A stretch of 64,000 nt of DNA, taken from contig JAQXVO010000021.1 of NCBI GenBank assembly GCA_029224965.1, positions 20,726 to 84,725 on the forward strand, written 5' to 3'. A model generated the notes under the pieces. It was given only the letters and a program-made list of their open reading frames with translations, did no database searches and was not told the DNA's origin. Below, in pieces: positions 36,960 to 45,341 of this stretch (positions are counted from its first letter, which is position 1; each line of letters begins with the position of its first letter). This DNA comes from Lachnospiraceae bacterium (GTDB taxonomy: Bacteria; Bacillota; Clostridia; Lachnospirales; Lachnospiraceae). Both the position numbers and the translations under genes were made by a program.

Positions 36960-37397
36960 ATGACCATTGAACAGTTAAGAAAAGATATGATTGCCGCTGC
37001 AAAGGCAAAGGATAAGGCCCGGAAGGATGCCATTTCAGCTCTTCTTTCCGCTGCCAAAAAGCTCGCTATTGATGAAGGGAAACGGGATAATGTTCCCGAA
37101 GAACTGGTAGACCGTGCCATCTTAAAAGAGCAGAAATCCGCCAAGGAATCCCTGGACAGTTGCCCGGCCAGCCGCACGGACCTTCTGGAGGAATATCAGA
37201 CCCGCTATGATATTATTTCCGAGTATGCTCCGAAAATGATGTCCGAGGACGAGATCCGTGATTATCTGCAGAAGAATGCCGCAGAGGAGCTGGCTTCGAA
37301 AAACAAGGGAATGATCATGAAGAAGATCATGCCTGCATTAAAAGGCAAGGCAGATGGCAAAACCATCAGCCAGGTTGTTGCTGAACTCATTAAATAA
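36960..37397 (+). CDS. GatB/YqeY domain protein
   Basis: 145 residues from the ATG at 36960, with GAAGGGAGG 9 bases upstream. MTIEQLRKDMIAAAKAKDKARKDAISALLSAAKK, then EQKSAKESLDSC, YQTRYDIISEYAPKMMSEDEIRDYL, and MIMKKIMPALKGKADGKTISQVVAELIK. This is the stand-alone YqeY family, related to the tRNA-binding tail of GatB; the function is not firmly known. Single gene with its own promoter and a strong terminator. Confidence 0.92.
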   Translation: MTIEQLRKDMIAAAKAKDKARKDAISALLSAAKKLAIDEGKRDNVPEELVDRAILKEQKSAKESLDSCPASRTDLLEEYQTRYDIISEYAPKMMSEDEIRDYLQKNAAEELASKNKGMIMKKIMPALKGKADGKTISQVVAELIK

Positions 37398-37477
37398 TAA
37401 AGCATTATCTCCGTTCCGGACATCTGACAGGATGAGCTGTTGATACGGAACTGCAGATCAATCAGGCAGAAATTAAA

Positions 37478-37524
37478 AGTGCAGGAGAAGAACGATGCAT
37501 CCGCTTCTTCTCCTGCACTTTTTA
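37478..37524 (+). terminator. Terminator after the YqeY-like gene
   Basis: Perfect 15-bp stem AGTGCAGGAGAAGAA / TTCTTCTCCTGCACT, then T5. Confidence 0.88.
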
Positions 37525-37607
37525 TCTTTTTCTTTAGAATCAGATCTGACTCAAGCTTTTTTATAAATGAAACTCAGCTGCAGATCTTCCTCTGGTCTTA
37601 TAGGTAT

Positions 37608-39095
37608 TTATTTCCTGTGACCATTTCCAACCCACTGGTTGGCCGGATCCCAGAGCTTATCATAGGAAATTCCCGTCACGCGCTCACAGACCTTGATTTC
37701 CTCCGGCGTGGCCTTTGATGTATCCTCGCCCTTACGTCTCTCGATTTCCTTCTTAACAATATTGAATTCCTTCTCTGTCATCGGGAAACGATAGCCAAAG
37801 ATGAAAAGAAGAATGCAGAGGACCACCGGCATGAAGACAAAAATCATGGCAATTCCTCTCTGTGTGAAGAGAGACTGTCTTGCTCCTTCATTTGCCAGCT
37901 TTTCACTGTAGCCGACAGCCATAAGCAGAACACCGATCAGCCAGGCGGAAAGTCCGGAAGAAATCTTTCTTGCAAAGGTCGACATACCGGAAACGACACC
38001 GGGACGGTGAATCGATGTTACCAGCTCATCGACATCCGGCATATCGGCCATGATGGCAAAGATACTGGTCAGAGTTGCAGCATTTCCGATGCCAATACCG
38101 ATGGCAAGAATCAGAATCGGGATAATGCTGGCGCCTTCATAGGAGAAGGGAAGGAGAAGAAGGGTACAGACAATACGGATCGGCGCGCCGATCAGAATGG
38201 TTGTACGCTTGGAGGTCTTTGCCATCACAGGTCCCCAGATCAGCATACCGATCAGCTGGGCAATAATCAGAGCGGCCATCAGATAGGTCACATAATGGTT
38301 TTTATATCCGTTGATAACGTCGTCGACATAATAAACAGCCATACCGGAAACAAAATCCATGCCGCACTGACCGGTCAGATAGATGCCGACAAAGAGGCGG
38401 AAGGACCGGCTCCGGAAGGCACTGCCCGCATGATTGAAGCTGTCCGACAGCTTGGATTTCATCGGAGCATGCTGCTTCTCCCAGGTACCGGCAACGGTAA
38501 GGAGACAGGTGATCAGGAAGAGAAGTCCAAAGAGAACACCGCAGCGAAGATACATGGTTGTTTTGGTGGTGTCCGTAATCAGAAGGGTAGGAACCACACC
38601 GCAGACCATAGCACCTAAAGTCGACCAGATCATACGAACATTGGAAAATTTAGACCGGGTATCATAATCATCAATCATATCCGGAAGCAGGCCATTATAG
38701 GGAACCATCAGAATCGTGGAGCCCGTGGAAAAGAGACAGTACATAAGGACATAAAAAACGAACATGGTCACAGGCCGATCCGTCCGGAAGGGAATCCAGA
38801 GCGTGGCAAAGGTCAATGCCGTAGCGAAGGATCCGATCAGCATATAAAAACGCTTGGCGCCCATTTTGGAAGTCGTCCGGTCTGTAATATTTCCCATAAT
38901 GGGATCTGTTACCGCATCCCAGAAGTGACCGATCAGGGGAACCGTACCTGCCAGTGCCGCAGGCATTCCCATAGCCTTAATAAGAAATACGGTAAAAAAA
39001 GAATTAATAATTACAAAAGCACCGCCATTAAAAAACTCTCCGGCGCCGTACATGAGCTGGGAGCCCATTCCCTTACTGTGTTTTCCTGCCTGCAT
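37608..39095 (-). CDS. Sugar:cation symporter, GPH family (MelB-like)
   Basis: 495 residues with about 12 membrane helices. N-terminal segment LMYGAGEFFNGGAFVIINSFFTVFL, then FWDAVTDPIMGNITDRTTSKMGAKR (GPH-type D-x-x-x-DP-x-x-G-x-x-x-D, where MelB binds sodium) and GSTILMVPYNGLLPDMIDDYDTRSKFSN. Such permeases import glycosides, pentosides or uronides with Na+ or H+. No hydrolase or regulator lies beside it, so the substrate is unknown. The C-terminal tail (about 455-495) is charged and cytoplasmic. Confidence 0.9.
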   Translation of the reverse strand: MQAGKHSKGMGSQLMYGAGEFFNGGAFVIINSFFTVFLIKAMGMPAALAGTVPLIGHFWDAVTDPIMGNITDRTTSKMGAKRFYMLIGSFATALTFATLWIPFRTDRPVTMFVFYVLMYCLFSTGSTILMVPYNGLLPDMIDDYDTRSKFSNVRMIWSTLGAMVCGVVPTLLITDTTKTTMYLRCGVLFGLLFLITCLLTVAGTWEKQHAPMKSKLSDSFNHAGSAFRSRSFRLFVGIYLTGQCGMDFVSGMAVYYVDDVINGYKNHYVTYLMAALIIAQLIGMLIWGPVMAKTSKRTTILIGAPIRIVCTLLLLPFSYEGASIIPILILAIGIGIGNAATLTSIFAIMADMPDVDELVTSIHRPGVVSGMSTFARKISSGLSAWLIGVLLMAVGYSEKLANEGARQSLFTQRGIAMIFVFMPVVLCILLFIFGYRFPMTEKEFNIVKKEIERRKGEDTSKATPEEIKVCERVTGISYDKLWDPANQWVGNGHRK

Positions 39096-39368
39096 CGCTT
39101 AATCTGCCTCCACACTGTACCAACTGACGATAGAAACGCCTGACAATCTTTTTTCTGTCGAAGGAAAGCCTTTTCCTTTGATTGTCCGATATCCGCTTCC
39201 ATTTTACGGATAAATTTATTATATCATTTTTTCTCTTATTGGTTGATTTACACAAAATTTTATTTTGTTTACGCAAAATTTTCAACAGAATTATGTAAAA
39301 TTTATTAAAAACCAGGTTTAGCCGTTCAGGTTTCCGTTTTGCAGGCTGATTTATTCTTTCCCATAAAA

Positions 39369-39404
39369 ATAATCTGCCAGGGGTTTCCTCCCTGACAGAT
39401 TATT
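39369..39404. terminator. Terminator after the PNPOx-like pseudogene
   Basis: Stem AATAATCTG-CAGGG / CCCTG-CAGATTATT with internal mismatches, then TTTTTA on the minus strand and TCCCTTTT on the plus strand. Confidence 0.65.
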
Positions 39405-39430
39405 CCCTTTTAATCAGAATTTGCCTTCGA

Positions 39431-39764
39431 TCAGAATTTCATCTCCTGTCTGGAGCTGTAACCTTCTTTCTTCAGATCCGAGCTTAAGAAATCATAAACC
39501 GTCGGTACGATCTTAATCAGATTCATGGCTTCCGGAAGTTTTTTAAAGCCTCGATCGGGATCTTCTTATATTCCGCAATCTTTACATATTCATCAGACCA
39601 GGATTCAACAATCTCTGCCCTTCCGCTTACCTGCAGATCGGCAAGATTTCCGAAAGTAAAATTCTCTTCATAAATGGCCAGGCAGACATTCTTATTCTTT
39701 TCCAGGGCTTTGAATTTCAGCCCACCTTCCAGTATGTATATACCTTCTTCAATAATCTCAATAT
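39431..39764 (-). pseudogene. Broken pyridoxamine 5'-phosphate oxidase-like gene
   Basis: Minus-strand reading gives IEEGIYILEGGLKFKALEKN, then NVCLAIYEENFTFGNLADLQ, VSGRAEIVESWSDEYVKIAE and YKKIPIEALK, resembling the middle of flavin-binding PNPOx-like proteins (GxIYF...K...NPxVxLxIY, VxGxAEIV). At a run of six A (plus-strand T at 39539-39544) the frame shifts; one more A would restore KLPEAMNLIKIVPTVYDFLS through to the stop at 39431. The N-terminal quarter is missing upstream, where the frame meets a stop at 39767. So it is both truncated and frameshifted. A sequencing error could explain the shift but not the lost start. Confidence 0.6.
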
Positions 39765-39788
39765 GTCATAGGTGTGATAACTGTATCC

Positions 39789-39917
39789 ATGAGTCAGCTT
39801 CCGGAAACTCTCTATTCCTCCCCATTCCGGCCATTCGCCCTCCAGTATGGTGCCCAGGTAGGCATCACAGAAGAAAAGCTGAATGACCTGGATCAGAGGC
39901 ATCGAAAGCTTGGCTGA
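39789..39917 (+). other. Possible gene fragment before a strong terminator
   Basis: A 42-codon frame MSQLPETLYSSPFRP...GITEEKLNDLDQRHRKLG looks protein-like (helical, balanced charge) but has no ribosome site. The frame is open further upstream to a stop near 39737. It may be the 3' remnant of a lost gene whose terminator at 39978 remains. It overlaps the region where the minus-strand PNPOx-like remnant loses homology. I do not recognise it. Confidence 0.3.
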
Positions 39918-39977
39918 ATTATAAAAAGGACAGCTTACAGACCGCCTCAGTGACCATTTATATCGATGAAAAACAGA

Positions 39978-40022
39978 CCGCTCCAGCCGCAGATTTTTCT
40001 GGGCTGGAGTGGCTTTTCTTTG
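39978..40022 (+). terminator. Strong plus-strand terminator without an intact gene upstream
   Basis: 11-bp stem CCGCTCCAGCC / GGCTGGAGTGG (one G-T) with inner pairing CAGA/TCTG, followed by CTTTTCTTTGTTTTT. Confidence 0.75.
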
Positions 40023-40280
40023 TTTTTGGCCAGTCAATTTCCAAATAACTGTTACATATCTGAATATACAAATAAAGCTGTCTGTCTATTTATATTTAAA
40101 ATCCGCTGTTTTACAAGTTTTCAAGCGTATTGATTTGTCTTTTCCTGATTGCTGCTGCAAAATTTGGCCATAGTTTTTCATGATTTGGAGAGCAAAGAAA
40201 ACCAGGTGGAATTACAATGGTTTCGTAATCAAGAGAGAGAAAAAAAGAAAAGAAACCCAAAAGAAAAGAGGTTGATAATA

Positions 40281-40463
40281 ATGACAACAATCGCATTAAA
40301 TCCTACAGAAAACAGAAACGTAAATCTTCATAGTGCAAATCAGAAGCATGTATCTGCAGCCAGAAAGTTCTGGAATGCACTCAAGGAATCCTATATGGAA
40401 TATGCAATGATGGTTTATGAGCCTCAGTACTATGCATACAGCAGAATGAACAAGAATAAATAA
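40281..40463 (+). CDS. Small unknown protein
   Basis: 60 residues from the ATG at 40281, with AAGAGG 8 bases upstream; an in-frame ATG at 40149 lacks a ribosome site. Sequence features: a polar N-terminus (MTTIALNPTENRNVNLHSAN), a helix with ARKFWNALKESYMEYAMMVY, and a Tyr-rich, basic C-terminus (YYAYSRMNKNK). No signal peptide, membrane helix or known motif. Codon choice and the ribosome site support a real gene; the function is unknown. The start of the helix has an HTH-free amphipathic look, perhaps a protein-binding peptide. Confidence 0.6.
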   Translation: MTTIALNPTENRNVNLHSANQKHVSAARKFWNALKESYMEYAMMVYEPQYYAYSRMNKNK

Positions 40464-40613
40464 TCTCCCTTAAGCAGTGCTCTGAATGATATCCTAAATA
40501 AGGATTGCAAAAACTATCTATATCAGAGCCGGAAAATGAAGATTCACAAAGAGGCATTCGGTTACAAAGCTTAGATCTATGAAGCTTTGAATTACGAAAA
40601 GCCTGAAAAAAAG

Positions 40614-40652
40614 AGAAGAACCCTGGGCAAAAGCTCAAGGTTCTTCTTTTTT
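40614..40652 (+). terminator. Terminator after the small gene
   Basis: Stem AGAAGAACC / GGTTCTTCT with inner partial pairing, then T6. Confidence 0.75.
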
Positions 40653-40680
40653 GTATGCAGATAAATTTTCGATCCTAACA

Positions 40681-40718
40681 GATGCCGGGGCCTGTCCGAA
40701 TTTCAGACAGGCGGCATC
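40681..40718. repeat. Unassigned inverted repeat
   Basis: GATGCCG and CCTGTC pair with GACAGG and CGGCATC around an A/T-rich loop, separated by GGG on one arm. It lies between the small gene's terminator and the tRNA-Arg terminator. I see no other feature in 40653-40818. Confidence 0.5.
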
Positions 40719-40818
40719 CTCATCCTTTTAACTTATTCTGTAAAGTATTTCATGATATTGTCGGTGTGACACCCATGCAGTATAGAAAGCGGATGGGGAC
40801 AGTACACACTGAAATATA

Positions 40819-40857
40819 AAAAATACGCCCTCGGGAATGCCCGAAAATGGCGTATTT
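40819..40857 (-). terminator. Terminator of tRNA-Arg
   Basis: Minus strand stem AAATACGCC / GGCGTATTT with an inner CGGGCATTCCCG pairing, then T5. Confidence 0.82.
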
Positions 40858-40861
40858 ACAA

Positions 40862-40935
40862 TGTTCCTGGGCGGATTCGAACCGCCGGCCTTTCGCTTAG
40901 GAGGCGAACGCTCTATCCAACTGAGCTACAGAAAC
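40862..40935 (-). tRNA. tRNA-Arg (anticodon CCT)
   Basis: 74 nt. Acceptor GTTTCTG / CAGGAAC (one T-G), discriminator A. Anticodon arm TTCGC-CTCCTAA-GCGAA gives CCT. D-arm TAGCTCAGTTGGATAGAGC and T-arm GGCGGTTCGAATCCGCC are canonical. CCA is not encoded. Confidence 0.96.
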
Positions 40936-41024
40936 CTATTCAATTGTCTTGCGCGAAGAATTACTATTTTCAGAATATGAAAAGCGATAATCTGTCCCTT
41001 ATCTGAATATGGATTCAGTGTTTC

Positions 41025-41894
41025 TTAAGTAATTCTCCCCTGAAGCCAGATATCGGCCTGAAGTCTTCTTCCGACTTCCGGTTCACCTATGATATCTGCT
41101 GTATTTACTACTACGTCCATCAGAACGTCGTTACAGTTTAATGTTAACACAAATACGGTCTGCCTTGTAGCCTCATTCATGAATTTTTTACAGTTTTTAA
41201 TTTCCCCAAGAATGGAATACTTATCACACTCGATTCCCTGGGGCATGATATAGGTAGAAACAACTGTATAGAGGTCCTCCTTTTCAATCCGTCCGTAGAC
41301 ATTCAGTGTCTTCTGCAGATCCCGGACAGACAGGAGATTTTCTGCATCCGAGTTTCCCTCTCCTGCAGCTTTTCGAAGATCCTCATATTCTTTTGTCTCG
41401 TTTACATCAGAGCCTGGCTTTAAACTATCATCCAGAGGCAATAAAACCGTTGCCCGTTCAGCAAGACCGCTCAATCGGATTGAACCATGGTTGACCGGCT
41501 GCCCGGTTTTGGCATCCTCTTCAATCAGGGCGATGTCATCTGTAAGGAAGAAAATCAGATCAATGCCAAGCCGCGGATCATCCAGAACTCCCTCGTAGCT
41601 ATTTCTCTCTGAACTTTTCACAATCTCTACCAGGTCTTCATTGGACGAAATGCTATTTCCTATAAAATAGGGATAAAAGAACTCACTCTCGAATCCGGCA
41701 TCCGGATTTTCCTGTCCTACAATCGTCAGGCCTAAGTGGTAACTGTAGTCTTTTCGGTATTCCATGATCCGCTCATCATTCTCAGACGTCGAAAGACTCT
41801 GCATCGTTGGATGTGCTTCCACATCGCGCTTTAAAATTCTCAGATCTTCATTATCAATTCCGTGGAATCCGATACTCTTCAGATATTTATGCAT
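41025..41894 (-). CDS. DUF3881-family protein
   Basis: 289 residues, no membrane helix or signal peptide. MHKYLKSIGFHGIDNEDLRILKRDV is typical of a conserved Lachnospiraceae family that I recall as DUF3881. Other blocks: DYSYHLGLTIVGQENPDAGFESEFFYPYF, PRLGIDLIFFLTDD, LSGLAERATVLLPLDD and EATRQTVFVLTLNCNDVLMDVVVNTADIIGEPEVGRRLQADIWLQGRI. Function unknown. It follows DUF4446 and parAB on the same strand, so it may share their transcript. Confidence 0.8.
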   Translation of the reverse strand: MHKYLKSIGFHGIDNEDLRILKRDVEAHPTMQSLSTSENDERIMEYRKDYSYHLGLTIVGQENPDAGFESEFFYPYFIGNSISSNEDLVEIVKSSERNSYEGVLDDPRLGIDLIFFLTDDIALIEEDAKTGQPVNHGSIRLSGLAERATVLLPLDDSLKPGSDVNETKEYEDLRKAAGEGNSDAENLLSVRDLQKTLNVYGRIEKEDLYTVVSTYIMPQGIECDKYSILGEIKNCKKFMNEATRQTVFVLTLNCNDVLMDVVVNTADIIGEPEVGRRLQADIWLQGRIT

Positions 41895-41921
41895 AGACCA
41901 TCCTTTAATACACTGTTTCCG

Positions 41922-42422
41922 TCAGACCTGCTCGCCATGTATTGCCTTATTCAGGGCTTCCTCTTCTTCACTGCCCAGCTGAACAATGGAATTTCCATCA
42001 ATAATTTCCTTGGTGTAGGTATAGCTGCCGCTGTTGCCATGTACAAAGTTTAAAATATAGCCGTTATTTTTTTCATCCAGCATGACTAGAATTGTGCTGA
42101 GTTTTCCGCCATTTTCTTCAAAGGCATCATATTTCACCATGCTGTACTTCTGGAAGGCAGATTTGATCTGTTTATTCAGAGAATAGATTCCAGTCTTATT
42201 TTCTTTATTCTGCTCGGCAATTTCATCCAGCTGATTCAGGCGGAGAATCAAAGTATCCTCAAGAGATTTCGCATCCTTTCCCTTGAAGAAGACATCCAGT
42301 CTTTTTCTCTGCTTACCAATCTTTACAAAAGACACGATTAATAGAATCAGAAGAAGAATACAAAATGCTGCCAGGCCGATGACAATATAATCTGTGGATA
42401 TTCCTAAATACTGTTCAATCAT
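41922..42422 (-). CDS. DUF4446-family membrane protein
   Basis: 166 residues from the ATG at 42422, with GGAG 6 bases upstream. One N-terminal membrane helix (about 9-33: DYIVIGLAAFCILLLILLIVSFV), a short helical region, then IKSAFQKYSMVKYDAFEENGGKLSTILVMLDEKNNGYILNFVHGNSGSYTYTKEI, the DUF4446 core with its conserved RYxAFxxxGGxxSFSxALLD-like block. The family nearly always lies next to parB in Clostridia; no function is proven. Confidence 0.9.
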   Translation of the reverse strand: MIEQYLGISTDYIVIGLAAFCILLLILLIVSFVKIGKQRKRLDVFFKGKDAKSLEDTLILRLNQLDEIAEQNKENKTGIYSLNKQIKSAFQKYSMVKYDAFEENGGKLSTILVMLDEKNNGYILNFVHGNSGSYTYTKEIIDGNSIVQLGSEEEEALNKAIHGEQV

Positions 42423-42556
42423 TTCTATCTCCAAACATATGTTCTATATATATTTATTTACAATATAATTTTTCAAATTGCCGACATTACCATAGAAAAC
42501 CAATATGAAATCTGCTTGTACTGATCATTTTCTCTTTGAGCCGGAATCAGATATGA

Positions 42557-43441
42557 TTATTTCCGAATCATTCCAATAATCCGGTCAAGATCTTCCTTGG
42601 AATAATACTCGATTTCGATCTTTCCCTTGGAAGCATCCTTGGCATGAATCTTAACCTTGGTTCCGGTAATCTGTTTGAGGTTTTCTTCGATCTGATCGTA
42701 GAGTGCCTGCAGCTGGCTGTCTACCTTTTCCCTTTCCTTCTTTTTTCCCTGATTCAGTTTCTTAACAGCCTTCTCGACTTCACGCACAGACATCTTTTCA
42801 TCAAAAACTCTCTGCGCAAATTCATACTGTTTATCGGGATCCGTAATAGCAAGAAGTGCTCTTGCATGGCCTGTTGTAATCATTTCATCCACAACCATTT
42901 TACGAACACGTTCATCCAGTTTCAGAAGACGAAGAGAATTGGTAATTGCGGTTCTTGATTTCGAAACCCGCTCTGCCAGCTCATCCTGGGTCATATGATA
43001 ATTGTCGATCAGTTCCTTATATCCTTCTGCTACCTCGATCGGATTCAAATCCTCTCTCTGAATATTTTCTAGCAGCTGAACCTCGGCAATTTCCTGGGAA
43101 GAAAGATTACGAACAATAACCGGGATCTCTTTCAGTCCTGCAATCTTCGCTGCTCTCCACCGTCTTTCACCGGCAATGATCTGAAAATAATCATCCTTTT
43201 CCTGTACCAGGAGTGGTTGGAAAATACCATACTGCTTTATGGAATCGGCCAGTTCCTGGAGAGAATCCTCACTGAAATTCTTTCTGGGCTGTTTCCTGTC
43301 CGGTTCTACCTTGGAAAGAGGAACAATAATTTCTGTTCCCTTTTCAAAGGAAATGTTCTCCTTTTTCTCTGAACTGATCTTTTTCGGAATTAATTCATCC
43401 AGACCAGCTCCGAGGGCTCTGCTTCTCTTCTTTGCCGGCAT
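42557..43441 (-). CDS. parB: Chromosome partition protein ParB (Spo0J)
   Basis: 294 residues. N-terminal ParA-contacting peptide (KKRSRALGAGLDELIP), CTP-binding ParB/Srx domain with PLSKVEPDRKQPRKNF, DSIKQYGIFQPLLVQEKDDYFQIIAGERRWRAAKIAG (GERR motif) and NIQREDLNPIEVAEGY; helix-turn-helix MTQDELAERVSKSRTAITNSLRLL; TTGHARALLAI; C-terminal dimer domain. It binds parS, slides on DNA with CTP and loads SMC near the origin. One base after parA. Confidence 0.97.
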   Translation of the reverse strand: MPAKKRSRALGAGLDELIPKKISSEKKENISFEKGTEIIVPLSKVEPDRKQPRKNFSEDSLQELADSIKQYGIFQPLLVQEKDDYFQIIAGERRWRAAKIAGLKEIPVIVRNLSSQEIAEVQLLENIQREDLNPIEVAEGYKELIDNYHMTQDELAERVSKSRTAITNSLRLLKLDERVRKMVVDEMITTGHARALLAITDPDKQYEFAQRVFDEKMSVREVEKAVKKLNQGKKKEREKVDSQLQALYDQIEENLKQITGTKVKIHAKDASKGKIEIEYYSKEDLDRIIGMIRK

Positions 43442-43442
43442 C

Positions 43443-44216
43443 TTATATTTCCTTCCCTTCTGCTACTTCTTTTGCCAGATTTCTATAACTTTCCGCCCCG
43501 GCAGATTTACTGTCATAGAGATTGATTGGAAGACCATGAGACGGTGCTTCTGCCAACTTCACATTTCTCGGTATGATTGTCTGGAAAATCCTTGTATTCA
43601 GATTTTCCTTAACATTATTGACAACTTCTGATGAGAGGTTGGTCCTTGCATCATACATGGTAAAGACGACACCCTCGATTCGAAGTTTTTCATTCAAACG
43701 ATCCTTGACCAGATCAATAGTATGAATGAGCTGGCTGATTCCTTCAAGTGCATAATACTCACACTGGATTGGAACCAGAACAGAATCTGCTGTTGTCATT
43801 GCATTTACGGTCAGAAGATTCAGAGAAGGCGGACAGTCGATGATAATGAAATCATAATCATCTTTCACATAATCTATTTCATTTCGAAGTATGTATTCCC
43901 GGTCGTTTTCGATATCCAGAAGCTCAATTTCTGCTCCCGCGAGATTCACATTGGAAGGAATGATCTGCAGATTTTCTACATTTTCGACATCGTAAATGCT
44001 CTGTTTTAAGGAACACTGACCAAGAATCAACTCGTATACGGTGTTTTCAATTTCATTTTTACGAAATCCGAAGCCGCTGGTACAGTTACCCTGCGGATCC
44101 ATATCAATTACCAGAACTTTTTTCTCTGCTTCTGCCAGACAGGCCGACAGGTTGATTGCTGTTGTAGTCTTACCTACTCCGCCCTTCTGGTTAGCAATCG
44201 CAATAATTCTGCTCAT
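43443..44216 (-). CDS. parA: Chromosome partition ATPase ParA (Soj)
   Basis: 257 residues. Deviant Walker A KGGVGKTTTAINLSACLA, Walker A' VLVIDMDPQGNCTSGFG, Walker B FIIIDCPPSLNLLTVNAM. Works with ParB to segregate origins and, in B. subtilis, controls DnaA. The short N-terminus (no HTH) is chromosomal Soj type. First gene of the parA-parB pair. Confidence 0.97.
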   Translation of the reverse strand: MSRIIAIANQKGGVGKTTTAINLSACLAEAEKKVLVIDMDPQGNCTSGFGFRKNEIENTVYELILGQCSLKQSIYDVENVENLQIIPSNVNLAGAEIELLDIENDREYILRNEIDYVKDDYDFIIIDCPPSLNLLTVNAMTTADSVLVPIQCEYYALEGISQLIHTIDLVKDRLNEKLRIEGVVFTMYDARTNLSSEVVNNVKENLNTRIFQTIIPRNVKLAEAPSHGLPINLYDSKSAGAESYRNLAKEVAEGKEI

Positions 44217-44554
44217 TTACACCTCTCCCTCGTTTTTTCTCTTGATCGCCCAATGTCATTATTATATCACGAACATCCTTTATTTGGTTAATATCTTGAA
44301 AGCAGCTTCAATGTTTCACGTGAAACAATTTATAATTACGTCATCTTTTATATAGTCACAAGGTAAACTGTTCTATATTTCTTATTTTTCGATAAATTAT
44401 CTGTATAAATTCAATTATGGTAAGAATCTATGATATCATCTGATCTATGTTGACTTGGTTTTACGTCGCTAAAATTGTAGCATTACCTTCAAATCATCAT
44501 GAAAAATTGTGACCATTAGACAATAAGGATATTCTTATGCTATTTCTGAATAAT
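44217..44554. other. AT-rich gap between parA and rsmG with a parS site
   Basis: 338 bases with no gene. It carries the perfect parS at 44312-44327 and otherwise AT-rich DNA. I see no clear terminator after rsmG. Confidence 0.6.
44312..44327. promoter_or_regulatory. parS site (perfect)
   Basis: TGTTTCACGTGAAACA, exactly the Firmicutes parS 16-mer, 96 bases upstream of the parA start. ParB loads here. Confidence 0.95.
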
Positions 44555-45280
44555 TTACTGCAAAGGTTTTTTCGAAGGCATTCCCGCTTTTCTAGGATAA
44601 AAATTGCTCGTGGATTTAATCTTGTCGATTTTTATCAGAGTCCTCTGAATGTCAGAATCATATAATGAAAACCTGTGAATTGAAACAGGACCGCCGCCCA
44701 ATTTATCGATTGCTTTCCTTGCTTTATTTACTTCTTCCTCTGCATCTGCAGTTTTATAGGCGATGAATGAGCCACCGACTTTGACATAGGGAAGACAGTA
44801 TTCGACCAGTACCTGTAAAGGTGCTACTGCTCTTGATACTGCAATATCAAACTGTTCACGAAGTTTGGGATTCCTGCCTCCGTCTTCCGCTCGACTATGC
44901 ACACACTGGATGTCATTCAGATTCAAAGCGTCTATTACTTCATTTAGAAAATTCAGACGTTTCTGCAGGGAGTCAAGTAAAGTAACCTTTACCTCCGGGA
45001 AACAGATTTTGATTGGCAGACCGGGAAATCCAGCGCCGGTGCCTACATCTATCAGACTCATATTTTTATTCAAATCAGTTATGCATGCGATAGCCAGACT
45101 GTCCGCAAAGTGTTTGAGTACAACCTCGTCCGGATCTGTTATCCCGGTCAGATTCATAACCTTGTTTTTCTCAATCATCATCTGATAATAGGTATTCAAT
45201 TGATCGTAATCTGACTGAGAAGGTTTCACGTGAAACATCTCCAAACACTGGCATAAATACGAGTAAGAAATAGACTGCAT
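44555..45280 (-). CDS. rsmG: 16S rRNA (guanine527-N7)-methyltransferase
   Basis: 241 residues. VMNLTGITDPDEVVLKHFADSLA, LIDVGTGAGFPGLPIKICFPEVKVTLLDSLQKRLNFLNEV, HSRAEDGG and FDIAVSRAVAPLQVLVEYCLPYVKVGGSFIAYK are GidB signatures. I keep the start at 45280 (GGAG 9 bases upstream); the next ATG at 45238 has GGAG touching it. Residues MFHVKP, encoded from 45238, come from a parS site inside the gene. It follows mnmG on the same strand. Confidence 0.95.
   Translation of the reverse strand: MQSISYSYLCQCLEMFHVKPSQSDYDQLNTYYQMMIEKNKVMNLTGITDPDEVVLKHFADSLAIACITDLNKNMSLIDVGTGAGFPGLPIKICFPEVKVTLLDSLQKRLNFLNEVIDALNLNDIQCVHSRAEDGGRNPKLREQFDIAVSRAVAPLQVLVEYCLPYVKVGGSFIAYKTADAEEEVNKARKAIDKLGGGPVSIHRFSLYDSDIQRTLIKIDKIKSTSNFYPRKAGMPSKKPLQ
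45222..45237. promoter_or_regulatory. parS site inside rsmG
   Basis: GGTTTCACGTGAAACA, one base off the parS consensus, with the core TTTCACGTGAAA intact. It encodes FHVKP of rsmG. Confidence 0.88.
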
Positions 45281-45341
45281 ATTATTGTTCTCCGATAAAG
45301 GTAAAATATATGATAGAAATAAGCAGATTGGAATACTAAAA

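Noticed and set aside
39717..40037. 106-codon minus-strand frame
   Set aside because: It overlaps the PNPOx-like remnant in another frame and the terminator at 39978; it looks like a chance frame.
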